Source: Diplonema japonicum
Taxonomy: Eukaryota > Euglenozoa > Diplonemea > Diplonemida > Diplonemidae
NCBI GenBank assembly: GCA_964019335.1
Contig: OZ025745.1
Coordinates: forward strand, 303,314 to 367,313
Length of the DNA stretch: 64,000 nucleotides
Direction: 5' to 3'
Under the pieces are notes generated by a model. The model did not search any database. It saw nothing but the letters and a program-made list of their open reading frames with translations, and was not told the origin of the DNA. The position numbers and the translations under genes are program-made. Positions 10,364 to 22,746 of the stretch are shown one piece after another (positions within the stretch are counted from its first letter, which is position 1; every line of letters starts with the position of its first letter).

Positions 10364-13300
10364 CCACACCTCCTTGTCGTCCAGCAAGAGGTACGTGTCA
10401 CCAGTCAGCAACAAAGCCCTGTGGTGCTGATGGAACCCGTTACGTAAACTAAACTTCAGCATGATCGCCTCGATCATGACCTTGGTACGGACCTGCATTA
10501 ATTTTCCCTTTTTCTTTTTTTTCCTTTTTTTTTTTGTTCGCAACACACACCTGCAGGGGTTCTTCTAGTGCGTCAATGATCTTAATGTACGCAGGAGGGA
10601 GGCCATCAGGTTTCACGGGTTCTTCCCAGTCCGGCCTCATTGGAGGTTTTGCGGTCCTGTCTTGCCCAAGCTTCAGTGCCTGTAAGTGCGTTGGCGCGTT
10701 GATGATGGCGGTACGGAGTTCGGACGGTGGGAACTTGTGAGCCTGATAGTAATGTTCGGTGCTGTTGAACTTCTCGTTGTCGAGCAGCATTGCGGGCACC
10801 ACGGCCGATGAAGGCGCCAGTGACATCCACTTGTAACTATAGAAGTGTGTGACGGCAGAAAGCCTAACCACTTCCCCGCAGTCGCAAGTCACGCTGGTAT
10901 TCGAAACACCCTTAACTAGCTTCTGGCACGCTTCGCAGAACGTCTTGACCTCCAACGCAGGCTGCAAGTGCTGCCATATCATCTCAGGATAGCCTTCCAC
11001 GATCACCTGCACCACGCCAGAAATTGGTGACACAGTGGTCACGACACCCTGGTGCCAGTTTTCATTCGGGCTGTTGCGCACAAGAACGTGCTCGCCCTTG
11101 GCCACGATTGTTTCGTTCGAGCGTAGCGAGATCTGCACCATCAGGACAGCAATCGCCGCTGCCACAAAAGGCTCAGAGATGATCTGGATCCTCAGCTCTC
11201 TCCTCATGAGCATCAAGAGCTTTCCGTAGATGTTCTCGCCTTCCAGCACGCCTTCGTCGTTGGCCTTCAGACTCCAGTGTCTATCGAACATCACCTCACC
11301 CTGGTCCACAGCGAGCAGCAGTTTCTCCCCTGTTGACAGGAGCTGCTCGTGATGGCGGTTGACCCCGTGGTGTAGCGTGAACTTCGCCCTGATACCCATC
11401 ATCATGTACTCATCTCTGATGGCATCCCAGTTGGGGGCAATGGGTGGTCCGGACCTTGACTGTCCTAGCTGTGTTGCCTTGGCGGCGGTACGTGCTTCGA
11501 TGATACGGCGTTTGTACTCTAACCTCTCCTCCCTTCGATCGTCTTTGATATCGGGGTACTTACTGCTCTGGTAGTAATGGTCAGTAGTGGGGTACTCCGT
11601 GCCGCCGACGACGAACGGGACGTAAGATGACGAGGGCAGCAGTCCAAGGCGCCCGTAGTGGCTTTCAAGAACGAGCTCTTCGGCTTTTTTCCAGCAGTTC
11701 ACGGGGATTTCTACCACCACCTGCGTGTACTTGTGCCTCACCAACGCCTTATACCCGACGTATACCGCAACCTTCGGCGACAGAAGAACGCCGGGCATTT
11801 CCTTGTCCCAGTCAGGCTCCCCGTCTTCGTCGAGTGCTTCAGTGTACACGATCTCTTCGTCCTGAATAACACATCCCCACCACGGCCATGGGGTCCCGAT
11901 GTACTCGTTGTGGATCAGCTTGGCTTTCTGCCACTGATTGGACACGAGGTGCGGGAACTTGTGCTGGATCTGCTGCCTGGTGCGATCGACGCCAGACCTA
12001 AACCAGATTTGCCTGATGCACCACTGGAGGCGGTTCTTGGCTCGCGTGTTGGTTTTCTGAAGGCAGTCCTCGTAGAGGAAGTTGGGGCACCTCATCATGC
12101 TCCTGATGGGGAACCACGACAAGCTGTGCTGTTTCTCCACCAGACTGCAGAACACGAGGACCTCTATCCTACCATTAACTTCGCGCTTGTCGACGACCCA
12201 CCCCTTGCGGGCTGTGTTGTAAGAGTTCTCAGACAGCAGAAGCTGTTTGATCAGTGAGGGATCAACGTTGGCGCCGAGGGGTCTTGTCAGGTTCCACTGC
12301 TCGGCGGTTTCCTTGAACTTTGGCAGCTTCGAGGCCCTGATGCAGCAGGCGTCGTTGAGGCCCAGGTCTGAGTCATCGCCGTCTGAGCTCATGACAGACA
12401 TATGGATTGTTCTGTTCTTGTTTAGGACCACGTTGCAGAAGGGGCTTTGTTCCTGTGCGATGCTTCCTGCTCGTTGTTCGCCGTCGATCATCACAAAGGA
12501 TAAGGGCTCTTCGACGCTGTCCGCTTCGTTGTGGTGCTTGTCACGTGTGGACATCGCCTGCAGGTCTGAGATGAACTTGATCTCCCAGAAGGTTCTCTTG
12601 TTGATGATTTGAGTGCTCTCCATCTCGTGCATCATGTGTTCCAGTGTGTGCCAATCGGGGAGCTTCATATCGCCGTATGCCTCGTTGCGCGACCTCAGCA
12701 CCAGGTGTTCCATGCGCTTCGCGGGACTGCCGAGCAGCTGGTTGTCGAAGAATGGCTTCAGCTTGTTCCTGATTGCACGCAGCATACGCTGCGAGTCAGC
12801 ATCAGTCAAGAGGCCCGCCTCAACGCAGTGCTCTGTTGATTCTGTCATCTGCACGACCAGCAGCCTGTGGATGAAGTCTTCGTGCACAGAGGCGATCATC
12901 CCCCTTGTGTCCGGAACCACTTCGGCAAGCCTTCTGATCACCTCGTCTGCCTTGGAGTAACACCATTTCAGATCATCTTCCTCCTCTTGCATGGTTTTAA
13001 CTTCGTCGCTGCCTTCGAGCAAGGCACCCCACATTTCTTGGATGTTGTTCCACGCCTGTTGGTGAGCAGCTTTGTAGAACATGAGGGCGTGCAAGGCGAG
13101 ACGCAGCTTGTGGTGCAAGTACGCTCTTGTCACAGAGTCTTCACCGAAGATCATCTCCAGCCCCTTGAATCCCACCGCTTGGATCCTTCCGACGATGTCT
13201 TTCCTTCCAGCCCAGTAGTCCACCACATCCTCGCTTTCATTTACAGGTTCCATTGCGAAGCCTAACGGGCCGCCCTTGCACAAACCGACAGCTTCCAGAA

Positions 13301-15563
13301 TCCTGGAGAATTCTGATTTCAGGTCGTACCTGCCGCGTACTTCCCATGCATAGCCTGTGCTCGAGACCCACAGGTGGTCTTCATCTTCCACGAACAAGGT
13401 TGCCTCTTCAAGGATGCCGTACACGTCCGGTCTGATGATACGCTTCTCACTCCACTGTTCGTAGTGATGCTGCACGCTGACGATGATGATCCTCCGCAGG
13501 TCTTCACGCACGTCGTGCAAAAGCGGGCGTTTGAGGAGCCGTTCCTCTTTGTCCTCCTCGAAGAGCTTCTGGAAACCAGACGGTTTGTGCTTTGAGAGGA
13601 TGTGGCTGAAGTCAGGGTACCAAAACAGCTTCTTTTTCTCAAGCCTTCCAAGCTTGCCGTGCGTGTCGACGGTGTCGGGGTGGTAGGGCTTGGCTGAGTC
13701 GATCGTACCATCAACGGTGGTGAATATGAGGAACTCAGTTGTCCTTGCGTCCTTCGACTTGATGTTAGGCTGCAGTGGGGGAGGCCACACGCCGCCTAGT
13801 TCCGGCATGTGTGTGAAGCATGATGTGAAGGATGTCTCGCTCACCTTTACGGCGCATGAAACCCGCTCCACCCTTCTGCCTGCGTTCTCTGGCTGGCTGT
13901 CGAACCACGTCACAACCATCCTTTTCATCCTTTCAACTTCCGTGTAGTTTGCCTCGGTTACTTTGCCGCCCGTGGCTTTGTGCGGTCTGTAGGTGGTCAG
14001 CTGTTCCACTTCGCGTTGGATGTCCTTCTGCACAAGATTCCCCCAGAAGTCCAACGACTTCATCTTGTCTGCAAGCGTGTCGCTGTTGCTCTCAACATAG
14101 TCAACAGAAAGCTTCAGCGTGGCGCTGTGTCCTTTTGTTGACTCGGCTAGCCCAAGCTTTGTGTAAAGGAAGCTAGCAGTTGTTCCGTTGATACCGATAG
14201 TCATGGCAACGAGGCCCGCTACCAGGAACTGGATCCTGGCACGGTCGATCTCCTCAATGCCCTCCTCGTGCGACACAAGCAGAGCAAGAACAAGCCCGAC
14301 GGCACCACGCAGACCCCCGTACCACAAGACTATACCTCGCGGGACAGACATCCCATAACCCAGTTTGCTGATTGCGGGCCACATCGTGATGATGGTGACC
14401 GCTCTGGTGACGTGCACGATGATGTAAAGCACGAGCAAGTACCCCCAATCGGTGAGCTCAATGTGCTCGTTGCTGACGAGGTTGTAGGTGAAGGCACCCG
14501 AGAGCACGAAGATAATGGTATTAGCTACGTGGCTGAGAAAGTGCCACACGTGATGGAGGTACTCGTGGATCTCCGGTGATATATTTTGCTTCCCGAAGGC
14601 CCCCATGTACACCCCGAGGAAGACCACCGTGAGGACACCTGAACTTTTAACCTCTTCATACTCGGCGGTCCAGAATGCCATATAAGCGGAAGTGACTGTT
14701 AGAGAGATCTCGACGGTGGGATCGTTGATGCAGAAGCGGAGGAGGAGAGTGTTGAATAGGTAACCGAAGAGGATGCCGAGGATAGGCCCGCCGACAGCCA
14801 TTTTCAAAGTTGTTTCTATTACGTCGGCGGCGTCGGTTTCCTTGCCTTTCGCGAAGTCTTGAAGGATGAGGAAGAGCACAAAGGCGGAACCATCGTTCAT
14901 AAGAGACTCGGCTTCAATGACGGTGGAGAGAGGCTTCGGGGCGTTGAGCTCAGTGAGCAGCGCAACCACTGCAACAGGATCGGTTGCACTGACCATCGCG
15001 CCAAACATGAAAGCCAATGTCCACGACCATTCATAATCAAACCACGCATGGCACAGCACTCCGGTCAGACCTGTTGCCACCATGACACCCGGTATGGCGA
15101 GAATCACAGCCTGTGGAAAGCACTTTGCGAAGACGTGGGGCGTCATCCCAAATGCACTCTCAAACAGCAACGGAGGCAGGAACACATGAAGGATAAGGTG
15201 CGGGTCCATGTTTGCCATCCCATTCGTGGCATGGCTGAGCGTATCTAAGTGATCATAGCTCGTAAGCGCACCCATTCCCATTCCAATTAGGAAGAGGACT
15301 ACGGTGTAAGGGGGTTTTGGGTAGTGTGATGGGAGGCGGTTTAGAATCAACTGCACCACCGCGCCGGTCAGCAACGTGAAGGAAATGAACAGAATAGGGT
15401 CGTTGGCATCCGCGACAGCATAGGTGACGACCCTCTCGTGCTCAACGGCGGACCCTTCCTCTGCACCGGTTGTCGCAACACTGCTCCCCTTCACGCCAGT
15501 GATGCACCACGTTGCACACACGCAGAGCCACGTGGCCGTGTTTCGTGCTATGATACTCCCCAT
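9941..15563 (-). CDS. CPA1-type Na+/H+ exchanger fused to two NADAR domains
   Basis: Four exons (about 10551-15563, 10370-10492, 10229-10327, 9941-10162) give 1,818 residues. After a likely signal peptide, residues about 40-470 are a plasma-membrane-type CPA1 exchanger: FLPPLLFESAFGM, SATDPVAVVALLTELNAP, IEAESLMNDGSAFV with the electroneutral ND pair, and GGLRGAVGLVLALLV, closest in feel to SOS1-like exchangers. About 800 cytosolic residues follow. The C-terminus carries two NADAR (YbiA/DUF1768) domains, about 1305-1458 (TTDHYYQSSKY, RAKFTLHHG, LLSTGEKLLLAV, YGKLLMLMRREL) and 1574-1745 (STEHYYQAHK, MRPDWEE, LLLTGDTYLLL, YWGTGPNNTGLN, LLMAARTEL). NADAR enzymes act on ADP-ribose-linked or related N-glycosides. 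Inference: transport gated by, or coupled to, an NAD-derived metabolite. Three introns (42-66 bp) have GTGTG donors and poly-A tracts. Confidence 0.88.
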
Positions 15564-15679
15564 GTTTTTTTTTTTTTTTTTTTTTTTTGTTCTCCCCAAT
15601 TCTTTATTTTATTTTTTGTTTTTGTTCCCCCCCCCCCGAAGAAGAAGACAAAATAAATAAAAGGGAAAAGGGTAAGAGG

Positions 15680-15715
<36 letters not shown>

Positions 15716-15730
15716 ACTCACTACAACTCG

Positions 15731-16072
15731 TTACTGTGTTTGTACCTTCAGATGGTTGTATAATGTGTTCTTTATCCAACCAATACCATAGGGCTGTGAT
15801 TGGGGGGGTTTTTTTTTTCTTTTTTTTTTTTCCCCCTGTTTAATTTAATACCTCATAACCCTTTTTATCTTGGTTATACCGGAGCAGAGAAAAATCCTCA
15901 AATGAGTCTAAAAAGTTGAAGAGATCTGTGTGGTGTGTATGAAAGGGAGGACAGGGGGGAGAGGGTACCTGCCACGTCATAGGTAATATCGGCCGTGGAG
16001 GGACGGTCGTTTTTCAGCCTCATCTCGAACATGCGGCACATTCCTTGCATGCACAGTTCCTAAGTGGGGGAG

Positions 16073-16109
<37 letters not shown>

Positions 16110-16203
16110 CCATCCCTCTTTAACACACCAAAGATTCAAAATCGCTAAATGTCCGGGAGCTTAATTTGCTAGTAGGCTGGTACATCAGTATTGTGTGTGA
16201 CAT
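15731..16203 (-). CDS. ERH: Enhancer of rudimentary homologue (ERH), four tiny exons
   Basis: Exons at 16129-16203, 15969-16059, 15852-15925 and 15731-15793 join in frame to 100 codons; introns are 69, 43 and 58 bp. The product begins MSHTILMYQPTSK, continues FESLELCMQGMCRMFEMRLK, ADITYDVADLFNFLDSF, and ends YGIGWIKNTLYNHLK. This matches the full length of animal and plant ERH (about 104 residues) block by block. ERH is a small dimeric nuclear protein that partners RNA-processing factors such as RNA-elimination and splicing complexes. No exon exceeds 91 bp, so ordinary gene calling would miss it. Intron 1 has a GTGTG donor and a long poly-A; introns 2 and 3 start GTAC and GTAT. It lies 700 bases from the Clu-like gene on the same strand. 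High confidence, because the whole protein is recognisable. Confidence 0.93.
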
Positions 16204-16477
16204 TATTATTACTATTTTTTTTTTCCCTCTAAAATTCAAATTCTCTCTTTTTTTTCTTCTCTCTCCTCTTTTTTCCTCCCTTTTTTTTTCCCTCCTATTT
16301 TTTTTTTTTTTTTATTTGAAAGCGCAAAATTAAAAAAAAACAAATAAATAAAAAACCACCTTACAAAAAAAAAAAAAAAAAAAAAAAAAACTTCTTTTCT
16401 TCACCAGTAATGGTGAGTTTCTTCCACCCCCGTTCCCTTTCTTTTCTTTCTTTTCTTTTCTTATTATTTTTTTTTTT

Positions 16478-19400
16478 TTATCGCACTGGTGTGGGTGCCT
16501 TGGAGACCCACGGAAGAGGGGAGGGAGTACGGTGCATCAGCCTACCAAGCGCAACCTTCGAAGCCCGTTTTTTAATGTCCCTGATGGTTGCTGCATGGTA
16601 ATGGGTGTAAAGAGGAGGGTGCTGTGGAAGGCTGATATCAGGCAGAGGGGACCGAGGATGACCTGGTGATTTCAGAGGGCTCAAACAGTGTGTTTTCACA
16701 GGCACCCTGGGGAGGAATATCGAGACAACAGCACCACCTTTCTTGCTGTTGGTTGCAATTCGGTCTTGTAGTTCTGTCGTTTCCCGTAGAATTCTGTCCT
16801 TCCGCTCTTTCCGTTCTCGCAGCATGCGGCGCCTCGCCATCTCCACTTTGAGGTGTTCCTTGTCCCTTTTGTACGCGTCTCTCATCACCGCACCCTTCCA
16901 GTGGCTTTGGATCACGATTGCCGCCCCTTCTCGCAAGCATCTTTCTTCTTCTTCGTTGCCCGTGTGTCGGAGGTACTCTTTTTGGATGGTCTTCGCCTTC
17001 TGGTCCTTTTCCCTTCTTGTGTCCCGCCACCCTTTGGTCGTGTCCTGCCTTGTCTGGTGTCCCCTTACGTTCTTCTGGATCACCACCGCCGCTTTTTGCC
17101 GTCGCATCCTTTTTTTAAAAATTTTTTTTCTTAATTATTTGTTGCAACACACCAACGTCGCGACCCGTGCCCCTTGTGGCACGCCTGGATACGACGGCAA
17201 GCCACCTGTTCCCTGTCGTACTCGTATTGCAGGGTCACGATGTCCGTTTCCTTCTTTGTGTACACACTGTGATGGGTGGTATTTCTTCTTTTTTTTTTTT
17301 CTGTTGTGGTATACTTCTTTCTTGCGGAGAGGGCCGATTGTGTCTCCGTTCTTGAAGCATGTCCCCTGTACACTCTTTGTATCTCGCGTGCTGCGGTGGC
17401 TTCGTCGATTTTTTTGTCGGGCTCTACTTTGCGCAGGAGGAGCATGGCTTTCCTTGCCCTGTGGCCCAAGGCCGTCCTGTGCAGCACCTCGGTGGCGTGC
17501 CTCATCCTTTCCTGCAGTGCGGCAACGCTGCCCCTGCCTGCTCTCCCACGCTGCACGGCTTGAAGTTTTGTTGCTGCCGTGTGATGTCTTTGTGACTGCA
17601 CCGCAACCCGTGCTGTGTGCCCCTTCCCTACACGCTGCACTGTAATCACATTCTCCACTTCAGGCTCCGCTTTGAGTTCTTTTTCCACCGGGGATTCTTC
17701 TACCACTGGCGGCTCTTCAGGCTCGGGTTCCATCTTTTGTGGCTCCTCTTCCTTCATTGGGGGCTCTTCCTCTTCGGGTTCGGGTTCGGGTTCTGTGCTG
17801 GGTGGCTCTTCTTTAACTTGTGGGGGTTCCATTTCCTCCTTGGGTGGCTCTTCTTGAACGGTCACTTCCTCCTTCGGCGGTTCTACCACAGGCGGTGATT
17901 CTATTTCTTTTGGTTCCTCTTCTTCCGGCTTGTTAACTTCGTGTTGCTCTTCTTCGGGTTGTACTGGCTCTTCTTCGGGTTGTGCTGGCTCTTCTTTAGG
18001 CTGTGCCGCTTCTTCTTTGGGTTTTGCCGGTTCTTCTTCGGGTTGTGGCTCTTCTTTAGGCTCTTCGAGTTTTGCTGGCTCTTCTTCGGGTTGTGCTGGT
18101 GCTGGTTCTTCTTCGAGTTTTGCCGGTTCTTCTTCGGGTTGTGCTGGTTCTTCTTCAGGTTGTACCGGCTCTTCTTCGAGTAGTGTTGGTTCTTCTTCGG
18201 GTTCTTCTACAAGTGGTATTGGTTCCTCTTCGGGTTTTTCCGGCTCTTCTTCAGGTTGTGCTGGTGTTGGCTCTTCTTCGAGTTTTGCTGGCTCTTCTTC
18301 GGGTTGTGCTGGCGCTGGCTCTTCTTCGGGTGATACAGCTTGAGGCTCATCATCAGGCTCTTCTTTAACTTCTTCTGTTTCCTTTTCTTCAAGGCCTTCT
18401 TGGACCTCTTCTTCTGGGGTTTCTTCTTCCTTTGCCTCTTCTTCGGCGTGTGTCTTCATACATTTCGCAGCAATCCTCCCCGCCATCCCCCTGCCTGTCT
18501 TTTGCAAGACAGCCGTGCTCCGTGCAATGGTTTCGCCAATCTTTTTTTGGGTTTCTTGTTGCAGAAGTAGTCTTGACGTGTAGCCACGGCCGCAGCGCTG
18601 GATTGTTGCGGCTTCACGCGCGCGTGCTTGGTGGGATGCGAGGCTGAGGGCAAGACGGGATGCGAGCCCTCGAGAGGCTTTGCACAGCAAGCTTGACGCT
18701 ATGAGGAGCTGCTGCGTGTGGGAAACTACTGAAACGACAGCTGCCACAGCACGGAAGCCATACTTCCTTTTGTTGACAGTTTTACGAGTTTGGTAACTGC
18801 GCACATAAGCTTGTATCTTGATGGATGCGAGGATACGCTTCCGTCCGTTGATGTTGGTGAGCGTGCGCTTTGCTGCAACAACATCAGGGTGTCCCTCGTC
18901 GAACAGCCGTTTACCCTCGTCGATGGACCTGAGGCATATGGGCAGGGCTTCTTGCACGTTCCCCAGCAAGAGTTCCACATTCGCCAATGAGGTCAGCGCG
19001 TTGACCAGGACGCTCTCGTCACCGCCAGCAGAGTTAAGCATCTCCATCGGCATTGTTACGATCCTTGTGAAGGACGCCTTGGCAAGCTCGCAGAGCGGTG
19101 CGAAGTCCTTCAACTTTGCGCCCCTCATCCTGGCTGCTTTCCGTGCTGTGTTGTACTCCAAACAGGCCAGGTTGTTCAACGCTGTGGCTGTGTAGATGTG
19201 ATTGTCACCATAGATTTTGCTGTAAATATCCACCGCCATGCGGAACTCCTCTGCCGCGCTGTCCATGTTGCCCAGGCTCATCTTTGCATGGCCCAGCTCT
19301 GTGGCTGCCACTGCTAGATCCTCAGAGGTATCGCCTTTCAACATTATGACAAGTTTCTTCGCCTCTTTGCTGAAAGGCAGTGCCGATTCATATTCCTCGA

Positions 19401-21000
19401 GAGCCTGATGTCCTTTTGACAGGCACTGCGTGATCAAGGCCCCCTCAGCGCATGACCAGCTCTCATGAAGGAACCCCTGAGCGAGGCAGTCACGCCATAG
19501 TTGATGCGCCTGCAACAGATGGGTTTTCACTTCGTTAAAGTGGTGGTCACCCTTCACGCTCAGGTATGTTGCGCTGTACGAACGGAGGGCCAGCAGCTTC
19601 TCTGTCAGCTCCCAGGGTCCGCTGCGGGTCCCGCTCACCATGTCCACCGCTTGCTTCAGATATTGCAACGCGTCGTGCTTGTCGAGAAGAGCAGATGTGC
19701 GGAGCAGGTCGGCGACGGTGAGCTGCATCTTGAGAAGGTCGGACATGAAGAACAGAACGTCTGCCTCATGCTGCAGCGCGTCGGCGGTATCGGGAGTGAG
19801 GTGCAGGACATGCGTGAGGGTGCCGGTGAGGGGGAGGAGCGCAGATTTATCGCTGCTCTGCCTGCTGTTCTCAACGCGCCGCTTGAGCATCTTAACATCT
19901 GTCGTATAACTAGGCCCCGTGAACCTCGGTGTGGTTGGGGTGAACGTGTCGGCAACCTTCCCAGAAGAGATGGTCGTGCCTAAAAGCTTGCAGAGCCTCT
20001 GGGCGATGGTGGTGTGCATGGTTTTCGTGGGTGTTTTGGTGAAGACCGAGGCAGACACGTCATAATACTTGCACAGCAGGGGAACGACAAGGTTTTCCCA
20101 GTCGCCAGGGGACAGTGCGTGGTGGAAGACCCTGTTCAACCCGTTGGCGGGGGCATCGCAACCGAGCGAGCTGCGTGCAACCTTCTTCATTACCTGCGAG
20201 ACAAGCTCCGCTGTGACCACGTCGCTGCCCTCAGCAGTGCAGAGACAGCCCATTCTACGGATGCTCACCCCATGCGATTTACAGCGATGCCGTACATTAC
20301 TCGGCGTAGTCAGTTCTGTGCTGTTCAAGACCTGCACTGCGGCCTCTGTGTAGAAGGTATTGTTCGGCTCAGACTCAGTAGGACTCAGGTGCTTGATAAG
20401 GTCTAACCGGGAGTCGGCGACAACAGGTACAGGGATGAAGATACTAGTCCCATCGAGGGCAAGGTAAGTATCACCAGCGGCCTCCGCAGCACCAAGTGAG
20501 TATGGCATTGTGTGTGGAGATCTGTACGGCCGTTTGGACGACTCGCGTGTGAGGGGGACAAGCAGCGTTGCGAGCACAACCCTCCCAGCGTATGAGAAGA
20601 CAGCGTGGACGAGCTGTTGGACTGAAGGGTCGCACGAGGCAGCCAACGAAACAATCTTATGAACAAGCGAAGGATACGAGGGCTCGGGGGACGTGAAGAA
20701 ACAGACACCGCCCTTCACGGCGGCATGCTCACCGACCGCCTTGTGGTCCCCGTTGCCCTCTTGCATGTCTAGATACAGGCTGACGGTGTTTTTCCGGAAA
20801 TTTTCAAAGGGTGTGGGTAAAGGGCCGTCCCCCAAGCCTTCACATGCTTGGAGAAAGGCCTTTAGCCATGTGCCATGGGTCTTCTCGATCTCTTCTTTGC
20901 TCGGCTGTTCTAGCAGCTTTGCCCACTCCTCAAGGCTCGGTTTCTCGAGATTTGTGTATGTAAATGCCATTGCGCCATCAGAAGTGTCGCTTCGCGTCAT
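16478..21000 (-). CDS. Clu-like central domain, TPR, multiple IQ motifs and Glu/Pro repeats
   Basis: Two exons (17153-21000 and 16478-17108, 44-bp intron with GTGTG donor) encode 1,492 residues. About 150-350 resembles the Clu/eIF3-p135 central region, with the typical CKSHGVSIRRMGCL followed by a helical VMKKVARSSLGC. Residues about 590-730 are TPRs of the kinesin-light-chain/Clu type (LGHAKMSLGNMDSAAEEFRM, YTATALNNLACLEYNTAR). IQ calmodulin-binding motifs (ASIKIQAYVRSYQTRK, ATIQRCGRGYTSR) follow at about 760-870. A long Pro/Glu run of PEEEPAQ-type repeats spans about 895-1110, then more IQ motifs (TKLQAVQRGRAG, REIQRVYRGHASR, AVVIQKNVRGHQTR). Clu proteins bind mRNAs for mitochondrial proteins; IQ arrays bind calmodulin-like proteins or serve cytoskeletal scaffolds. 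The combination suggests a Ca2+-responsive scaffold, which is inference. Start chosen at the first ATG before the conserved region. Confidence 0.75.
17690..18340 (-). repeat. Degenerate Glu/Pro-coding repeat array
   Basis: Irregular GAAGAAGAGCC-type units of 15-30 bp code for EEEP(A/V)QP-like repeats in the Clu/IQ protein. Unlike the kringle-gene minisatellite the copies have diverged at synonymous and nonsynonymous sites, so it is older. Confidence 0.8.
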
Positions 21001-22331
21001 AGTTGCACACCACTCGCCAGTTCCCCTTCCCCCCCCCCCCCTTTTTCTTTTTAAAGACGCCCCTTTGACTTAGCTGAGCTCTTCTTGTTCAGCTGCTTTG
21101 GGGAGCACAGGTGAACATAGTGGAGGTTTCCGTTTCCCTCACACGGCCGTAGAGCTGCAGAGAGGTTACGAATAATAATGAAGGGGACAATGCTAAATAT
21201 AAAAAAAAAGGAGCGCAAAAGAGGATCGTTGAAACACACCACACAAAAGAAAAAAGGGAAGGGGGGGCAAGGAGAGAATGAGAGCGAGAGGGGGTGAGGC
21301 AAACTCTTTTTTTAAAATTCTTATATTTAATTTATTTTTTATACATGGATGGGACATTCACGCACGTGTTTTTTTTTTTTTTTTTGCTAGATCGTGATCG
21401 AATGTGGGAACTTCACAGAAGTGTCGGGGGGGGGGGGGGGTCTCTTTTCTTCTTCTCCCCTCCCTCACTCCCCCTTTCCCTCTGTAGGAAGTACTTAAGA
21501 AGGCACCTGCTGTAGGAATAAAGAAATCACGCCAGAAAACATTTTTTTCTTCCCCTCGACACGCAAAATGAAATTCTTTTTTTTTTCCTCATTATTTTCG
21601 TTTTTTTTTTCTTTTTTTTCTCGTTCGCTTCTTTTTTTTTTCGTGACAAAAAAAAGGGGGGTGGGTTGCTAGGAGGGGGGCGTAGCACGCACAGTTCAAC
21701 CTATTAATGGACTACCACAGTGGCTTGTACTTTTCTTTTTCTCACTCCTGAAAGGCATGGGGAAGACTGAGATGATATCACCATCGATTTTTTTTTTTTT
21801 TTGGTTGCCGATCAAGAGCCTTTTTCTTTTTTTTTTTATATTTTTTTTTATTATTGCGAGAGTGGAATCATCGTAAAAAAAAAAATATACAAAACAATTG
21901 CACTGGGCCAACGCTATTTTTTTTTCTTCTTCTTATTCTATTAGAAAAGAGGAGCCCACATGTAAAGCAGGGATCTTTGTAGATTTTTCTTCTTAATTTC
22001 AAGGCCTATATATGTGGGTCTGTTAATGGTTTTCTTTTTTGTTAGAAAAAAAAAATAAAGAAAAGTTCAAAGGAACTATACTAGGGTTTTAAAAAATAAA
22101 AGGGGGGGGTGGTTTTATTAATTTTTTCTTGAAACCAAGAAATGCCCCCTCACGCACGCTACAAAAAGGGGGAGGAAAAAAAAAGTAGAAACCATGTGTG
22201 GATAATAAATAAAAGAAAGGTATCGCTACGTTCGCCAAAAAAGAAATGGCGCTTGGGACGTTGATAAAGTCACTCTGGAATAAAATATGTAAATGAAGGG
22301 GTGGGGAGGGGTCATATTAGCCTTAAAAACA

Positions 22332-22360
22332 TCGATAAAGTCACTTTTTTTCAGTTTTGC

Positions 22361-22400
<40 letters not shown>

Positions 22401-22730
22401 TTTCTATGCGTTTTCGACCAGACAATCGTGTTCACAGGCCCAAGAAAATAGGTTTTTGTGTGGTTTAGGCGACTTTTTTTTTTTTTGGGACTTTATTGTG
22501 GCCAGAAAGCAAGCTTAGGTTTGCCCCTATGCCATCTTCACAGGCAAGGAAAAGAAAATCTTTTTTTTCCCCTCGATTTTGTCGTTTCAGGGTAAATAAA
22601 GTGCCAAACACCAGAGAAACCACTCAATCCGATGTTTTTTTTTTTTTTTTTTTTTAAACCCAGAAGGCTGTTAGACACATTCTTTTGGCAAAACTGAAAA
22701 AAAAAAAAAAAAAAAAAGCGACTTTATCGA
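22332..22730. repeat. Inverted-repeat-bounded segment (MITE-like?)
   Basis: The left arm at 22332-22362 (TCGATAAAGTCAC, T-run, CAGTTTTGCCA) is matched in reverse at 22686-22730 (TGGCAAAACTG, A-run, GCGACTTTATCGA). A third partial copy, GATAAAGTCACT, lies near 22263. The arms bound about 400 bp with no coding capacity, as in a miniature inverted-repeat element. Target duplication not evident because of flanking homopolymers. Confidence 0.5.
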
Positions 22731-22746
22731 CCACGTATGACCCCCC

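Noticed and set aside
17615-18343. Ser/Gly-rich + strand frames over the Clu/IQ gene
   Set aside because: Shadows of the Glu/Pro repeat on the other strand.
21051-21302. 83-residue minus frame
   Set aside because: The first half is tract translation; only the last 35 residues look coding, so it is mentioned as a possible exon and not as a gene.
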